Source: Lachnospiraceae bacterium (lineage in GTDB: Bacteria; Bacillota; Clostridia; Lachnospirales; Lachnospiraceae). Taken from it: 64,000 nt of DNA. Position 1 is the first letter of the stretch; every line of letters starts with the position of its first letter. The stretch covers positions 1 through 64,000 of the forward strand of contig JALEJP010000062.1 of assembly GCA_022769625.1 (NCBI GenBank), in the 5' to 3' direction. This document shows positions 26,869 to 37,900 of this stretch, piece by piece. The notes beneath the pieces are model-generated. The model made no database searches. It saw nothing but the letters and a program-made list of their open reading frames with translations, and was not told where the DNA came from. The position numbers and the translations under genes were made by a program.

Positions 26869-26902
26869 ACGCTGCAGAACAGATTTTCTCTGTCTGCAGC
26901 GT
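26869..26902 (-). terminator. Hairpin after lipoprotein gene, probable terminator
   Basis: Arms 26869-26877 and 26894-26902 (ACGCTGCAG/CTGCAGCGT), extended inward by AGACAGA/TCTGTTC pairing. On the minus strand it is followed by TTATTCTC, a weak U-tract. Starts 14 nt after the lipoprotein stop. Confidence 0.55.
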
Positions 26903-26915
26903 CATTTTATTTCTC

Positions 26916-27335
26916 TCAGCGATTATCTGTCCGGTTCGTGCCGTCATCCACCACATCATCCACAGCATCTCTCACTGCGTCCCCTGCATCTCTGACTGCA
27001 TTTCCTGCATCATCCAGCACACCGTTATTTCCATCTGTTCGTCGGCTGGCATCGTTCTCCGTGCCGTTATTGTTTCCATTTGTCTCCGTTCCGTTATTGG
27101 TCAGTCCGTTTGTTTCTGTATGGTTTTGTAAATTCGTATCTTGCTGATTATTGGTCTGTCCGGTACTTTCCGACTGACGGCTGCTCTCCGTCTGAGACGC
27201 ACTTTCTGTCTGTACCTTGTTTTCTGTGCCATTTGTTGTTCCCGTACCGCCCGTTCTGTTTCCGGAGCATGCAGTAGCACTCATCAGACAGCATAACAAT
27301 CCGGAAACTGCCAGAATTTTCTTAAACTGTTTCAT
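26916..27335 (-). CDS. Low-complexity lipoprotein
   Basis: 139 residues: lipoprotein signal peptide with cleavage before Cys23 (LLCCLMSATACSGN), then an almost wholly low-complexity hydrophilic chain of Asn, Thr, Gly, Glu and Ser, and a C-terminal acidic segment of near repeats (DAGNAVRDAGDAVRDAVDDVVDD) that could form an amphipathic helix. No enzymatic domain is visible. AAGGAGAATATT precedes the ATG. Probably a surface-exposed envelope protein; function unknown. Confidence 0.75.
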   Translation of the reverse strand: MKQFKKILAVSGLLCCLMSATACSGNRTGGTGTTNGTENKVQTESASQTESSRQSESTGQTNNQQDTNLQNHTETNGLTNNGTETNGNNNGTENDASRRTDGNNGVLDDAGNAVRDAGDAVRDAVDDVVDDGTNRTDNR

Positions 27336-27411
27336 AATATTCTCCTTTTCTGCATTATTCTCGTAAGAGCTTCCCTCGGCTCACACTTAATATGCATCCG
27401 AAACCTGTTTT

Positions 27412-28827
27412 TTATTCATAATCAAAACGTATTCGGCTTCGAAAGATTCTTCTTGCAAGCTGCTTTCCATCAAAGGGAATCAATGGATACAGATAACTTT
27501 TTCCAGAAACCGTTTTATTCATCAGCATCATCAGAAAAACAACCACAAGGCCAATCACATATCCATACAGTTGAAAAGCTGCTGTCAGGATAAGCAGTAA
27601 AATCCTCATAAATTTCAGCGCATATCCCAGTTCATAGCTGGCCTGCGTATAATTTGCGATAGCTACAAATGCCATGTAAAGCATACTTTCAGAATTGAAC
27701 CAGCCAGACTGTACTGCAAATTCCCCTACAACCAAACCTGCAATCACACTCAGCGGTGTAGTCAGCATACCAGGAGTATTGATTGCTGCCAGTTTCAGAC
27801 CATCAATGGCAAATTCCAGAATAAGCAGCTGTACAAAAACCGGAACATTGACGGCATCTCTGACCGCGATAAATGAAAAACGTTCCGGAATCCACTGCGG
27901 ATTTTGCAAAAAAAGCAGCCAGGTTGGTGTCAAAAGCAAAGTCAGAACTGCGATCATCATCCTTGTCAGACGAAGATAGGTTCCGGTTACCGGTGGAAAA
28001 TAAAAGTCATCTGCCTCCTCCATGATATCAAAAACAGAAACCGGAAGAATCATGACTGCAGGAGAATTATCCGTCAAAAGTACGATTTTTCCATCCAATA
28101 CTTCTGCCGCTGCCGTATCCGGGCGCTCCGTGTATTTAAACTTGGGAAACGGATTGTACCATTTCCGTGGATAGAGACACTCTGCAAGGCTTTCCTGATT
28201 CATAGTCAGGGCATCCGTCCGTATTTCTTGAAGCCTTGTTTTTACCGTTTCCAGAAACTCTCTGTCAATCCGGTCTTCCATATAGCAGAGAACCACATCC
28301 GTATGGGATGTTTTTCCGATGTTTACCATTTCCATGGAAAGCTTTGGACTTCGGATACGTCTTCGTATCAAAGCAGTATTGAACACAATGGTCTCTACAA
28401 ATCCATCTCTTGGTCCACGCAGTACTTTGTCTTTATCCGGTTCTTCCACACTGCGCATGGGATACGTGCGGCAGTCAATGGCAAAACATTTGGAATATCC
28501 GTCGATAAAAAAACACATCACACCGGAAAGTATACTGGTTACAATCTCTTCCCTCTCTTCCAGAAGCTCAACTTCCACATACGGCATGGCATCTCTGGAT
28601 AGCTGTGTACTGTCATCCGGCAGATCCTCCGGTGTGACAGAATAAAAGAATTCCAGAAGCTTTTCCATAATGTCATCTTTCACAAAACCATCTATAAAAT
28701 AGTAGCATGCCTGCCTGTCTGCAACCATCGTTGTCCTGGAAATAATATCAAAGTTTTTATCTGTTCGAAGCTTTTCCTGTAAATATCTTCTGTTTTCTTC
28801 CAGATCTGTTGATATTGTTCTGTCCAT
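27412..28827 (-). CDS. spoVAF: Spore germination GerA-family protein SpoVAF
   Basis: 471 residues. The N-terminal soluble part (about 1-285) starts with NRRYLQEKLRTDKNFDIISR and contains DRQACYYFIDGFVKDDIMEK, typical of SpoVAF rather than GerAA; it is followed by five or so membrane helices and a short Arg-rich tail. GerA-type proteins form the A subunits of nutrient germinant receptors; SpoVAF is associated with the SpoVA dipicolinate channel. The usual spoVA operon partners are not next to it. GAGGTGAGAAC precedes the ATG. Confidence 0.88.
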   Translation of the reverse strand: MDRTISTDLEENRRYLQEKLRTDKNFDIISRTTMVADRQACYYFIDGFVKDDIMEKLLEFFYSVTPEDLPDDSTQLSRDAMPYVEVELLEEREEIVTSILSGVMCFFIDGYSKCFAIDCRTYPMRSVEEPDKDKVLRGPRDGFVETIVFNTALIRRRIRSPKLSMEMVNIGKTSHTDVVLCYMEDRIDREFLETVKTRLQEIRTDALTMNQESLAECLYPRKWYNPFPKFKYTERPDTAAAEVLDGKIVLLTDNSPAVMILPVSVFDIMEEADDFYFPPVTGTYLRLTRMMIAVLTLLLTPTWLLFLQNPQWIPERFSFIAVRDAVNVPVFVQLLILEFAIDGLKLAAINTPGMLTTPLSVIAGLVVGEFAVQSGWFNSESMLYMAFVAIANYTQASYELGYALKFMRILLLILTAAFQLYGYVIGLVVVFLMMLMNKTVSGKSYLYPLIPFDGKQLARRIFRSRIRFDYE

Positions 28828-28846
28828 GTTCTCACCTCTTTCCAGT

Positions 28847-28876
28847 TATAGTTTTCCTTTTTTTCTGGAAACTATA
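28847..28876 (-). other. Inverted repeat in the spoVAF leader
   Basis: Arms TATAGTTTTCC (28847-28857) and GGAAACTATA (28867-28876) form a stem with an A-rich loop on the minus strand, between the adhesin stop codon and the spoVAF ribosome binding site. It lacks a U-tract on either strand, so it is a weak terminator candidate or a leader hairpin. The rest of 28828-28935 shows nothing clear. Confidence 0.4.
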
Positions 28877-28935
28877 CCATCCATATGGTTTTTTGATGAT
28901 TGCTTCAGCCCCTGCTGCGTTAGACATCGTTTTCT

Positions 28936-31900
28936 TCAGCAACGCTTTTTCCTTTTTTTCCACATCACAGCCGCTGCGAAAACAGCCATACTATTGATCA
29001 CAAGCCATACTGCTGCATCCATAGTGTCTCCAGTTCGGGCAGCTGTATTTTGCCTTCCCTCTGTGACATAAGTACCCCCGTTTCCTGATCCGTATCCCTG
29101 CGCCGTGTTTCCTCCTGCCGAAGTTAACGATGTTTTTTTCTTTGTCTCTTCCCCTTTCTTTTTTAATTCAATTTTGTATGTCTGAAGGTTGGAAACTGCT
29201 TTTACCGTAATGGTTTTCTTTTCCGGCTTTTGATAACCATCCGGTACTTTTTCGGTAGAAATGGTATATCCCATGGGAATGACCTTCTCCTTTATTGTTG
29301 TAAGTGTAATGTTTTTCCAGACGGTTTTCCCATTTTCGTCCATCACCGTCACCTTCACTCCATCCAGTATAGACTGCGTCTTTTTATCCACTGCCACAAT
29401 TTTAATTACCGTTGGACGTACTTCCACCTGAAAATCCTGTATTTCGGCTGTATCTCCTCTCACCTGAATGGATGTCTTTGACAGAAGCACATATCCTTCC
29501 GGTACTTTATCCGTTACAATGTCACAGCTTCCCGCCGGAACATGGGTATACAAAACCGGAAGCTCTTCTGATTTTTCCCCAAACCTTCCTGTTATATGTG
29601 CGAAAATTCCATTTATTATTTTTTTCGCTTCCGTTTTCTCTGATACCGTGGACGCCAGAGCATATCCCGTAATGCGAACTGAGATCGGCAGTACCATAAT
29701 TTCAAATGTCTGAATCTCTCTGGTATCCTTTACTTCTATTCTGGTTTTTTCCGGCACAACATACCCTTCCGGCACGGCATCTACAACTGCCTGATACACT
29801 CCCACCGGAAGCTTTTTCCAGATTTCTTCCTCACCGGCTCCGGATTCCCAGGCTCCATCCTTTCCCGACGGATTATTTTCAGCCAGAACCGGCTTTCCTT
29901 CTGCCGTTTCCAGATGGGCCTTCACCTTTCCAAGTGGAATCTTCCGTTTCCCATCCAGTTCAAAAACAGAAATGTGCACTTCTGTCACATCATCTTCCAT
30001 TACGATCTCCTGGGGGCTGTACACTCCGTCCCTGGCATCCTCCACCACAAAGGCTACATCCTCTGCCGTAACATATCCGGGGGCCGGGGCAATTTCACGC
30101 AGGGTGTAGGCCGCTCCCGTCTTCAACCCTTCCACACAATGTGCCTGTTCCGTGGTGGTCCAGCTTTCCACACAGGTATTTCCCTCATAAATGGCCAGCT
30201 TTGCTCCTGCCATGTTTTCATCGGTATCTCTGGCTTTTTTTCTGACATTCACTTTTGTTATTTCGTTTGTAAAACGGATCTGATACGTCTGTACCGGTAC
30301 TCCACTCTCTTTCCAGGATGCGTCTACCAGAATGATCTCACTGCTGCTCACATATCCTTCCGGTGCTTCCAGTTCGGCAATATAGTACCTTCCATTCGGC
30401 AGTGCACGATCAAACTGCGCTTTTCCATCTGCATCCGTCTCTTGCGTTTCAATCAGAACATCCTTTTCCAGAAGAATCGTTCCGTTTGCTGTACAAATAT
30501 CTTCTCCCGCATACAAACCAAAAACTGCGCCGGAAAGAACCTTCTCTTCCTGATCGGCATCACACTTTATTACCTGGATATCCACCTGCTGTCTTTCATT
30601 ATAAACCGGTATGGTCCCCTCTTCCGGATACACGGTGTCCATATCCTCTCCCTTATCTGACAACGTAAAAAAGAGATTTTGCTCGTTTTTTCGATATCCT
30701 TCCGGAATACCGGTTTCTTTTAAACAATACTGCCCCAGATACAGTCCCTGAAATTCTGCCATCCCGGCAGCATCAGTCTGTATCACTGCCTGCATTTTTT
30801 CCTTTTCGCGAACTCTGCATTCCACAAGATCTCCTGCGTGAAACAGAATTCCGGTCACTCCATCCGGATGGCAGATATCTGTTTCTGCAAACACAGAAAA
30901 CTCAACCTGCTTTAGACCGCCTTTCACATAACCAAACCAGGTCTTCACCAGATTAAAAAGTTTCTCCCCTGCATGAATCTTTCGATCCACTGTATTCAGA
31001 AGCTCCCCTGTTTTTGAGATGCTTACATTTCCCGTCACAAATGCATTCTCCAGCTCAAACACTGTCGGATCCGGCAGATTTTCAAAACCGTCATCGGTAA
31101 CAATCTGTGGAATCGAAAACGTCACTTCCTGTTTCTTACTTTTTGTCAGAATACCCTGCATTTGGTTCGGTATATAGATTTCTGAAACATAACCATTTCT
31201 TGGCATGATCTCTGTGATCTTATATATTTTTTCCGGAATCAGGCCTGTGATCACATGACCTTTTCCTTCTGTGTTTTCCGTATGAATGACAGAATGTATT
31301 TCTCCGTTTTCATCGCTGATCTGTAAAACCGCACCTGCAAGCTCATTCCCGGTCTTATCGTCCTTTAAAAACAGTTTCGCATGCGTAACTGCATTTTTTA
31401 TACTTCCCTGCATGCGGACTATGAAAACCTCATCATCCCTCTTATAGGATTCAAAGTCAAACAAAATCTCTGTACCGGACAGATAATATCCATCCGGAGC
31501 TTTTGTCTCCTTCACAGTATAAGTTCCCATGGGAAGATCTGTGTGAAAAGCGGCTCTTCCATATGCGTCCGAAACAGCCCGCTCGATTTCTGTTCCTGCC
31601 GGTATCACTACGCTCCCACTGACATCCGTGATATCTTTTTTCGCATAGAGTGTGAATTCCGCACCTGCCGTCTCCGACTCTCTTTCACCGTCTGCTCCTG
31701 TTTTGATTATTCCGGTCCTGCCCTTTAATTCATCGTTAATAATATTTCCAGGATCCTGCTGATCTTCTCTCTGATCCGGATCCTGTCCGATATCCGGCAG
31801 CTGTCTTGGATTAACAAAAGTAATCTCCGCCTCCATATCTGTCTGACTATTATCCTCCTGGCTGATCTCCACCGTTTTACAACAGTCGGAACGACTTCTG

Positions 31901-34900
31901 GTGAACCCTTCCGGAGCCTTTATTTCCGTCACTTCATACCTGCCGGTGTATAATCCGGAAAGTGTGGCATTTCCTTTTTCGTCGGTCACAAGATACGCAA
32001 TCTTTTCACCTGCATGGTAAATCTCAGGACTGTAGCCGTCCGGATGAAAAATCGTTTCCTTCGCTGAAACCTCATATCCGGCACCAGGAAGTCCCTGAAG
32101 CTTATATCGGATTTCCTTAAGCTTGCCACCTGATATCTTTGTTTCTGGTATCTCTCCTTTTTTACACACGCACAGATTCCCCTGCACCGATTTCTGGAAC
32201 AGGCTTAACACCTGTACACACTCCTCATCCTCCAGCAGAATTTCTGCCACATTTTCTTTTATGTTTATAGGGTTCTGCTGTTTTCCACGGAAAAATCCAG
32301 CTGCTGTCTCGTATCCGTCTTTCACATGCAAAGAAAGATAGTCCTTTTTTTCATAAAGATTCCATTGGTAACCGTTTCTCGCCTTCGTTACCTGAATCTG
32401 GTATACTCTTCCCGGCTGAAGTCCCCGAATCAGCACATTTTTATCATGAACACTGGACTCTCTGCATACCGTGTTTCCAGCTTCATCCAGAATGGAAAAG
32501 CATACATCATCCAGCTCTACTTCTGTCTCATAATCCATAAAATTCACCTGAAGCATTGTCCTGTAATTTGTAAAAACCTCGGTAAATTTCAGAATTTCTC
32601 CATTATCCGGCTGAAAGCGGGCATCAATCTGATGAACCTCAGAAGACAAATAATATCCGTCAGGTGCTTTCTCTTCCCGTACATAGTAAAACGCCGTTGG
32701 CAAATCCAGATCAAAAACTGCATTTTCCCTTTGATCCACAGCATTTCCTGTAGCTGCCTCTGCCAGAAGAGTGTCTTTTTTCACAAGAACGGTCTGGCCA
32801 TCTGCCGCAAGAATATCCTGACCGGCATACAGTCCAAACACAGCTCCCGCCAGAACACCTCCATCCTCCGCATCCTGTTTAGACACCTGAATTTTTACCT
32901 TCTGCCTTGGAATATCATACAGCGCATTCTGATAAACGATTGGTATTTCCTGACCGGCATAACTGATCTCAAAAGTCTTCGGACTGCTGTTTTTTTCTGT
33001 CAGCGCATAACCTTCTGCTGCTTTCGTCTGTTCCACCATATAGATACCAAGTGGAAGTCCATACCAGGAAAAACCGGCTGCTTCCATCGGTCCGGTCCAG
33101 GCTTTTCCTTCTCCGTCTGTGACAAGACGCACAACCTCACTGCCTTTCGCAAAAAGCAGGGTCTGATTCTCGCCGCCTTCGCCTGAGTAAATATTTTCAG
33201 CTGCCCGTACCGTAAAAACATTTCCCGGTATTCCCCGATATTCATATTGAAATCCTGTCTTCTCACTGAAATTTTTCAGCACCTGTCCTTCCGCATAGAT
33301 ACTGAGTTTCCCCACTGCAGGGTCATTTGTCTGACACACTTCCGTAACAAAATGTCCTGCCAGACGGTCATACCCACACTTCTCTTCAACGGAGCCGATA
33401 TTTATTTTTAAACGCCGGTCTTTTGAGGCTTTTTCTGAAGGGTTCCATTTTCCCACATCATCCAAAGACAGAGAAAGGGAATGTACCGCCTCCCATTCCG
33501 GCATCCCAAACGCTGCTGCTTCAAAAAAAGTATTTTCCTTCCTTGTCCGGTATACCCCTTCAAATCCCTGTTTTATATAACCCTGGGGTGCTTCCACCTC
33601 TTCCAGAATATAAAGACCTGCCGGAAGCGGTTCGGTCGTTGCCACATAGGTACCGTTGTTTTTTCCATCTGCATCTTTTCTGACTGCCGTTTCATATGGA
33701 TTCTCATAAGAGCCTGCAATTTCTCCGTTTGTATAGGCCACAACCAGGTTTCCAAAGTGATTGATATAATTGATCTTCTCTTCACTGGTCTTATCTTTCA
33801 TATACCATTTGAAATAGGCTCCCTCCACATCGTGAATCACATACTTTGCCCCAGGCTTTGCTACCTTTCTTCCTGTAAAGGCATCCTCCTTTGTAATCTT
33901 CAGATAACTGGTTTTCGGCTGATCCCAGAGAGCAAAATCCGGAAGCTTTTCACCTTTTCCATCCCCTTTCACCAATTCATCTGCAGCATCGGAATCAATG
34001 GTAATCACTCTCGGCGTGACTGCTGTTTTGCCTTCCGGCACGGTTGTTTCTACCAGCAGATAATGCCCATATGGAAGCATCGGACTTTCCAGTATTCCGT
34101 CTTTGTCAGAATAAAACTCCTTGCTCCTCTCTTCCTTTCCCTCTTCATCATAGAGCAGAACAGTAGGAAGTTTCTTCATTGCAGAATAATCAAGTGTGTC
34201 CCGATCCCGGTACAGATCTATGATTTTCTGCACCAGTTCCTCATCCGAAAGTGCCAGGTAGGCTCCTTTCTCTTCTCCTGCTTCTTTCTCAAGCTCGGAA
34301 ATACTGAATACAGAAAAACCGGCTCCTTCCATCCATTCCAGATCCGTCTCTTTATTATCTCCGGTCAGCTTAAAACAGCGAATTTTCTGTTTTTTCACAG
34401 ACTCACGGCTGGTAAGAGAACGCTTCACCACGGGAATATCTTCTCCCTCATAGGAACAGTCCACCTCATATATTTCATCATCCGCCAGATAACCCTCCGA
34501 TGCCCTGATTTCTTTCACATAATACTTTCCAAGCGGAACCTGTTTAAACCAGAGCATTCCCTGACTGTCGGTAGCCTGTCTGGATATTTCCATATCCTTT
34601 TCATATAGTACTTCTTTTGTGCCTTCCGGAGACCAGATCGTTTCCAAAGCATACAGGCCATAAACGGCTCCCTCAAGCGAAGCCTCCTGCTGCGGCTTTG
34701 AAAGACCCGATTCTGCATCCAGCTTTTTCAAGGTGATTTCCGCACTTACCTCTTTATTATAGAAAACGGAAGCTTCCTTTTCCTCTGTTACCGGAAAAGA
34801 GTAAACATCCGTCCGGTCATCCCTGTATTTCCATGTAAAGCTGTATTCTTTCTCCCGGGACTGTCTGCAATAATTTTCCGGAGCCTGTATCTCTTTTACA

Positions 34901-37900
34901 TAATAAGAATATCCACATGGTATATCCGTTCGGAAGCTGCAGGAACCGTCTGACTTACTTACCGCCTTTGCCAGCAGAGCTCCTTTTGGTACTGCAATCT
35001 GTCCATCAATACAGACTGGTTCTCCTGCATACAGTCCAAATACGGCACCGGAAAGTCCTGCGCGGGTGTTCTCAGACTTTTTCCACACCGTAACGGATGC
35101 TCTCGGCCTGTCGTTCTCAAATACAAGCTCTTCAAATACCGCTTCCTTCTTCTGCTGGCTGCTGCAGTCCAGAGTAACCCTCCGGCTGGCTTCCTCTTCT
35201 GTCTTTCCGATTACAAATCCTTCCGGAGCCTTTACCTCTGTTACAATATATTTGCCGGGGTACAGCATTTTGCTGACTGCTTTTCCGTCACTTCCCGTTT
35301 CCAGTTCATCCGCCGTCTCTCCTTTTTTCAGTTCCAGGGTGACACCATCCGCCTGATAAATATCCTCTGCCGCTGTAATTTCAAACTTTGCCCCCGGAAG
35401 CGGTTTCTTTTCGTAGAAAAAATGTATAATTTCTTCCTGCCTCTCTGTTCCTTTTAACACCTCTCCAATCTTTATTACTGAGATTGCAGCCCTTTTGGGG
35501 GAATTCAGAAAAGTATTCCCATCTTTTGTGTTAGAAAGCAACAGTGTTTTTCCGTCGTTTTCTGCGCTGACCTGAAAATCATAGGTTTTTCGATCCTTTT
35601 TCGGATCCTCCTCCTGATAATCACCAAAATACGCCTCGGGTGTTTCTTTTTCCTGCACCCGAAATTTCCCCTGGTTGTCTGTCTGATAGTAGAGTTTACT
35701 GCTTTTTGCAGTCCCATTCTGGTCTGTGACAAATTCTTCTTTTTGATTCTCCGTTCCAAAACAGGAAACATACTTTTGTTCTTTCTCACTCCACTGCTCA
35801 ACCGCAAAGACAGCTCCTTCTACGGCTTTCCCCGTGAGAGCATCTGTTTTTTTCACCTGAATACGGATCCACTGCGGCTCATCTACACATGCTTCTTCAC
35901 CCTGAAAGGTGATTTTCTCTTTTTCAAGTCCGGAAAGAACAAACTCCTTTTCCCAGACATCCTTTCGATACCCGTCGGGAGCTTTTGTTTCCACCAGTTT
36001 GAATTTGCCCTCATTCTCACCGGTATAGGTCAAAATATCTCCGCTTTCGCAGAGGCCATTCTCTCCACCTTTCAAAACCGCAGCAGGTTCCCTTGCATAT
36101 GCACCATTTTTCCATTCATAAATGGAAAACTCCGCACCTGGAAGCACTTCTCCGGTCAGGCTGTCCCTTTTCTCCACTGACACACTGGCAGGAGACATCG
36201 GCACTGTGGTTGTCACCGTTTTGGAATCCACTGTCTTTCCATCGGAACTTGCATGAGCCTGATTCCGGATCACTGCTTTCTGCACCTCTTTTTCCCACCG
36301 GTTTTTCAAAGCGGCTTCTTTTCTGATACCCACCGTGATCCGGAAATAATACGTATGTCCGTAAAATCCAAGATTACGGATATTGCTGCACTGCGCAAGA
36401 AACGACTGCTTTTTCTGTATCGTCCAATAGACGGATGCATCCGCATTGTTTTCATTTGTTACTGAAACCTGGCGTATCTCAAGATAATCATCCAATGTGT
36501 CAAAGACACTCCAGTCCTGATAGATCGTTCCTTCGGTTTCCATGGGAACCGTTGTCATCAGGGTGTAGGTAAACGTTTCCTCCCGATTTGACAACGTGTT
36601 GGATGCCACCATTGTCTCATCACTGTCTGAGACATATTTTTCTATCTGCGGGTGTGCACTTGGAAAAATCTTATAGGATTCCGCAGAAATTCCTCCTGAT
36701 GGTGTCAGGGAGGTACCGAGATCATTTTCCGGGCGGACGAAGGTAAACGTCATCCAGGCGGAAGTACCCTGAATCAGCGCAGACAGCATGAATCCTTTGT
36801 CCGCCGATGTCTGATTCAGACCGGAAATATCATAATAATAATTTCTGCTGTTTACCACTGACATCCGCAGATTGGGAAGTGTCTCTGCATCCGCAAACAC
36901 CCTGCCAAATCCTTCCTTCAGTACGATTCCCTGAAACAGGTCGATATCCCGGAATGTCACATATCCTTTCACGCTCACCGCGGCTTTTGTGTCGGATCGG
37001 AAATATTCCATTCTTACATCAGCCCAGTCCACCTTATAAGTTTCGATTCCAGGACGATTTGGAACAAAACGGAACATCGCACCGTTTCTCAGTTCAAAAT
37101 CTGTCAGCGTCACTTTAATATCCAGCCATTGTCCCTGATAAAACATACTGTTCCGATACCATGCGAAGTATTTGTTTTTATCATTTTCTGTCAGAGAAAT
37201 GCAGCCTTCTTTCCCTTTCAAAGCTCCTTTATCCGGCACAAATGTCTGAGTGCTGAAATTTGTCTCAATGGATGTCACAGTGCGGACATATCCCTCATAC
37301 CCTTCCGGAATCTGCGTATGAACATTTCCAACTGTCACAGCGGTAACCTGATCCAGCGTGACCGCTTTTTGACGGGCTGTCAAATATATGCTGTTCTGTC
37401 CCGCTGCGCGGGCCATCTTTTCCGGCGCTGTTTGATCCTCCGTTTCTTCCTGCTTTTTTGTTTCCTCCTTTTGTTCCGGCCCCGGAAGCTCTTTTTCGGA
37501 GGTTTCTGTCTGTATCGTTCCCCCCTTATCCGTCATGCCATACGGTTTTTCTGATTCTGCACCGGGTTCCGATTCCGTTGCAGGCTTTTCTTCCCGGATA
37601 TCCGTCTCCTTTTCCGATGACTGCCCGGGATTTTCCAGGTTTTCAATGTCATCTGGTGACATACTTTCCGTTTCCCGGTTTCCGCCTGCTTCCTGAGGCT
37701 CTGTGATCTTCATATCCGTCTCCGGTTCCTGTTTCCCTGCCTCATCTGATTCTCCCGTCTCTGCTTCCTTTTTTTCTTCTTCTGCTGCTGCTTCCATCTG
37801 ATTCTGTCCTCCAAATCCTGTATCAACTGACGCGTATACAGACATCGGAGACATCAGAAAACATAAAATTGCAAGCAGCAGAGCAAGAATTCTTTTCCGT

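Noticed and set aside
33481-34608. Plus-strand 375-codon frame inside the Cna-B gene
   Set aside because: Shadow of a highly biased repeat gene; no ribosome binding site or recognisable domain.
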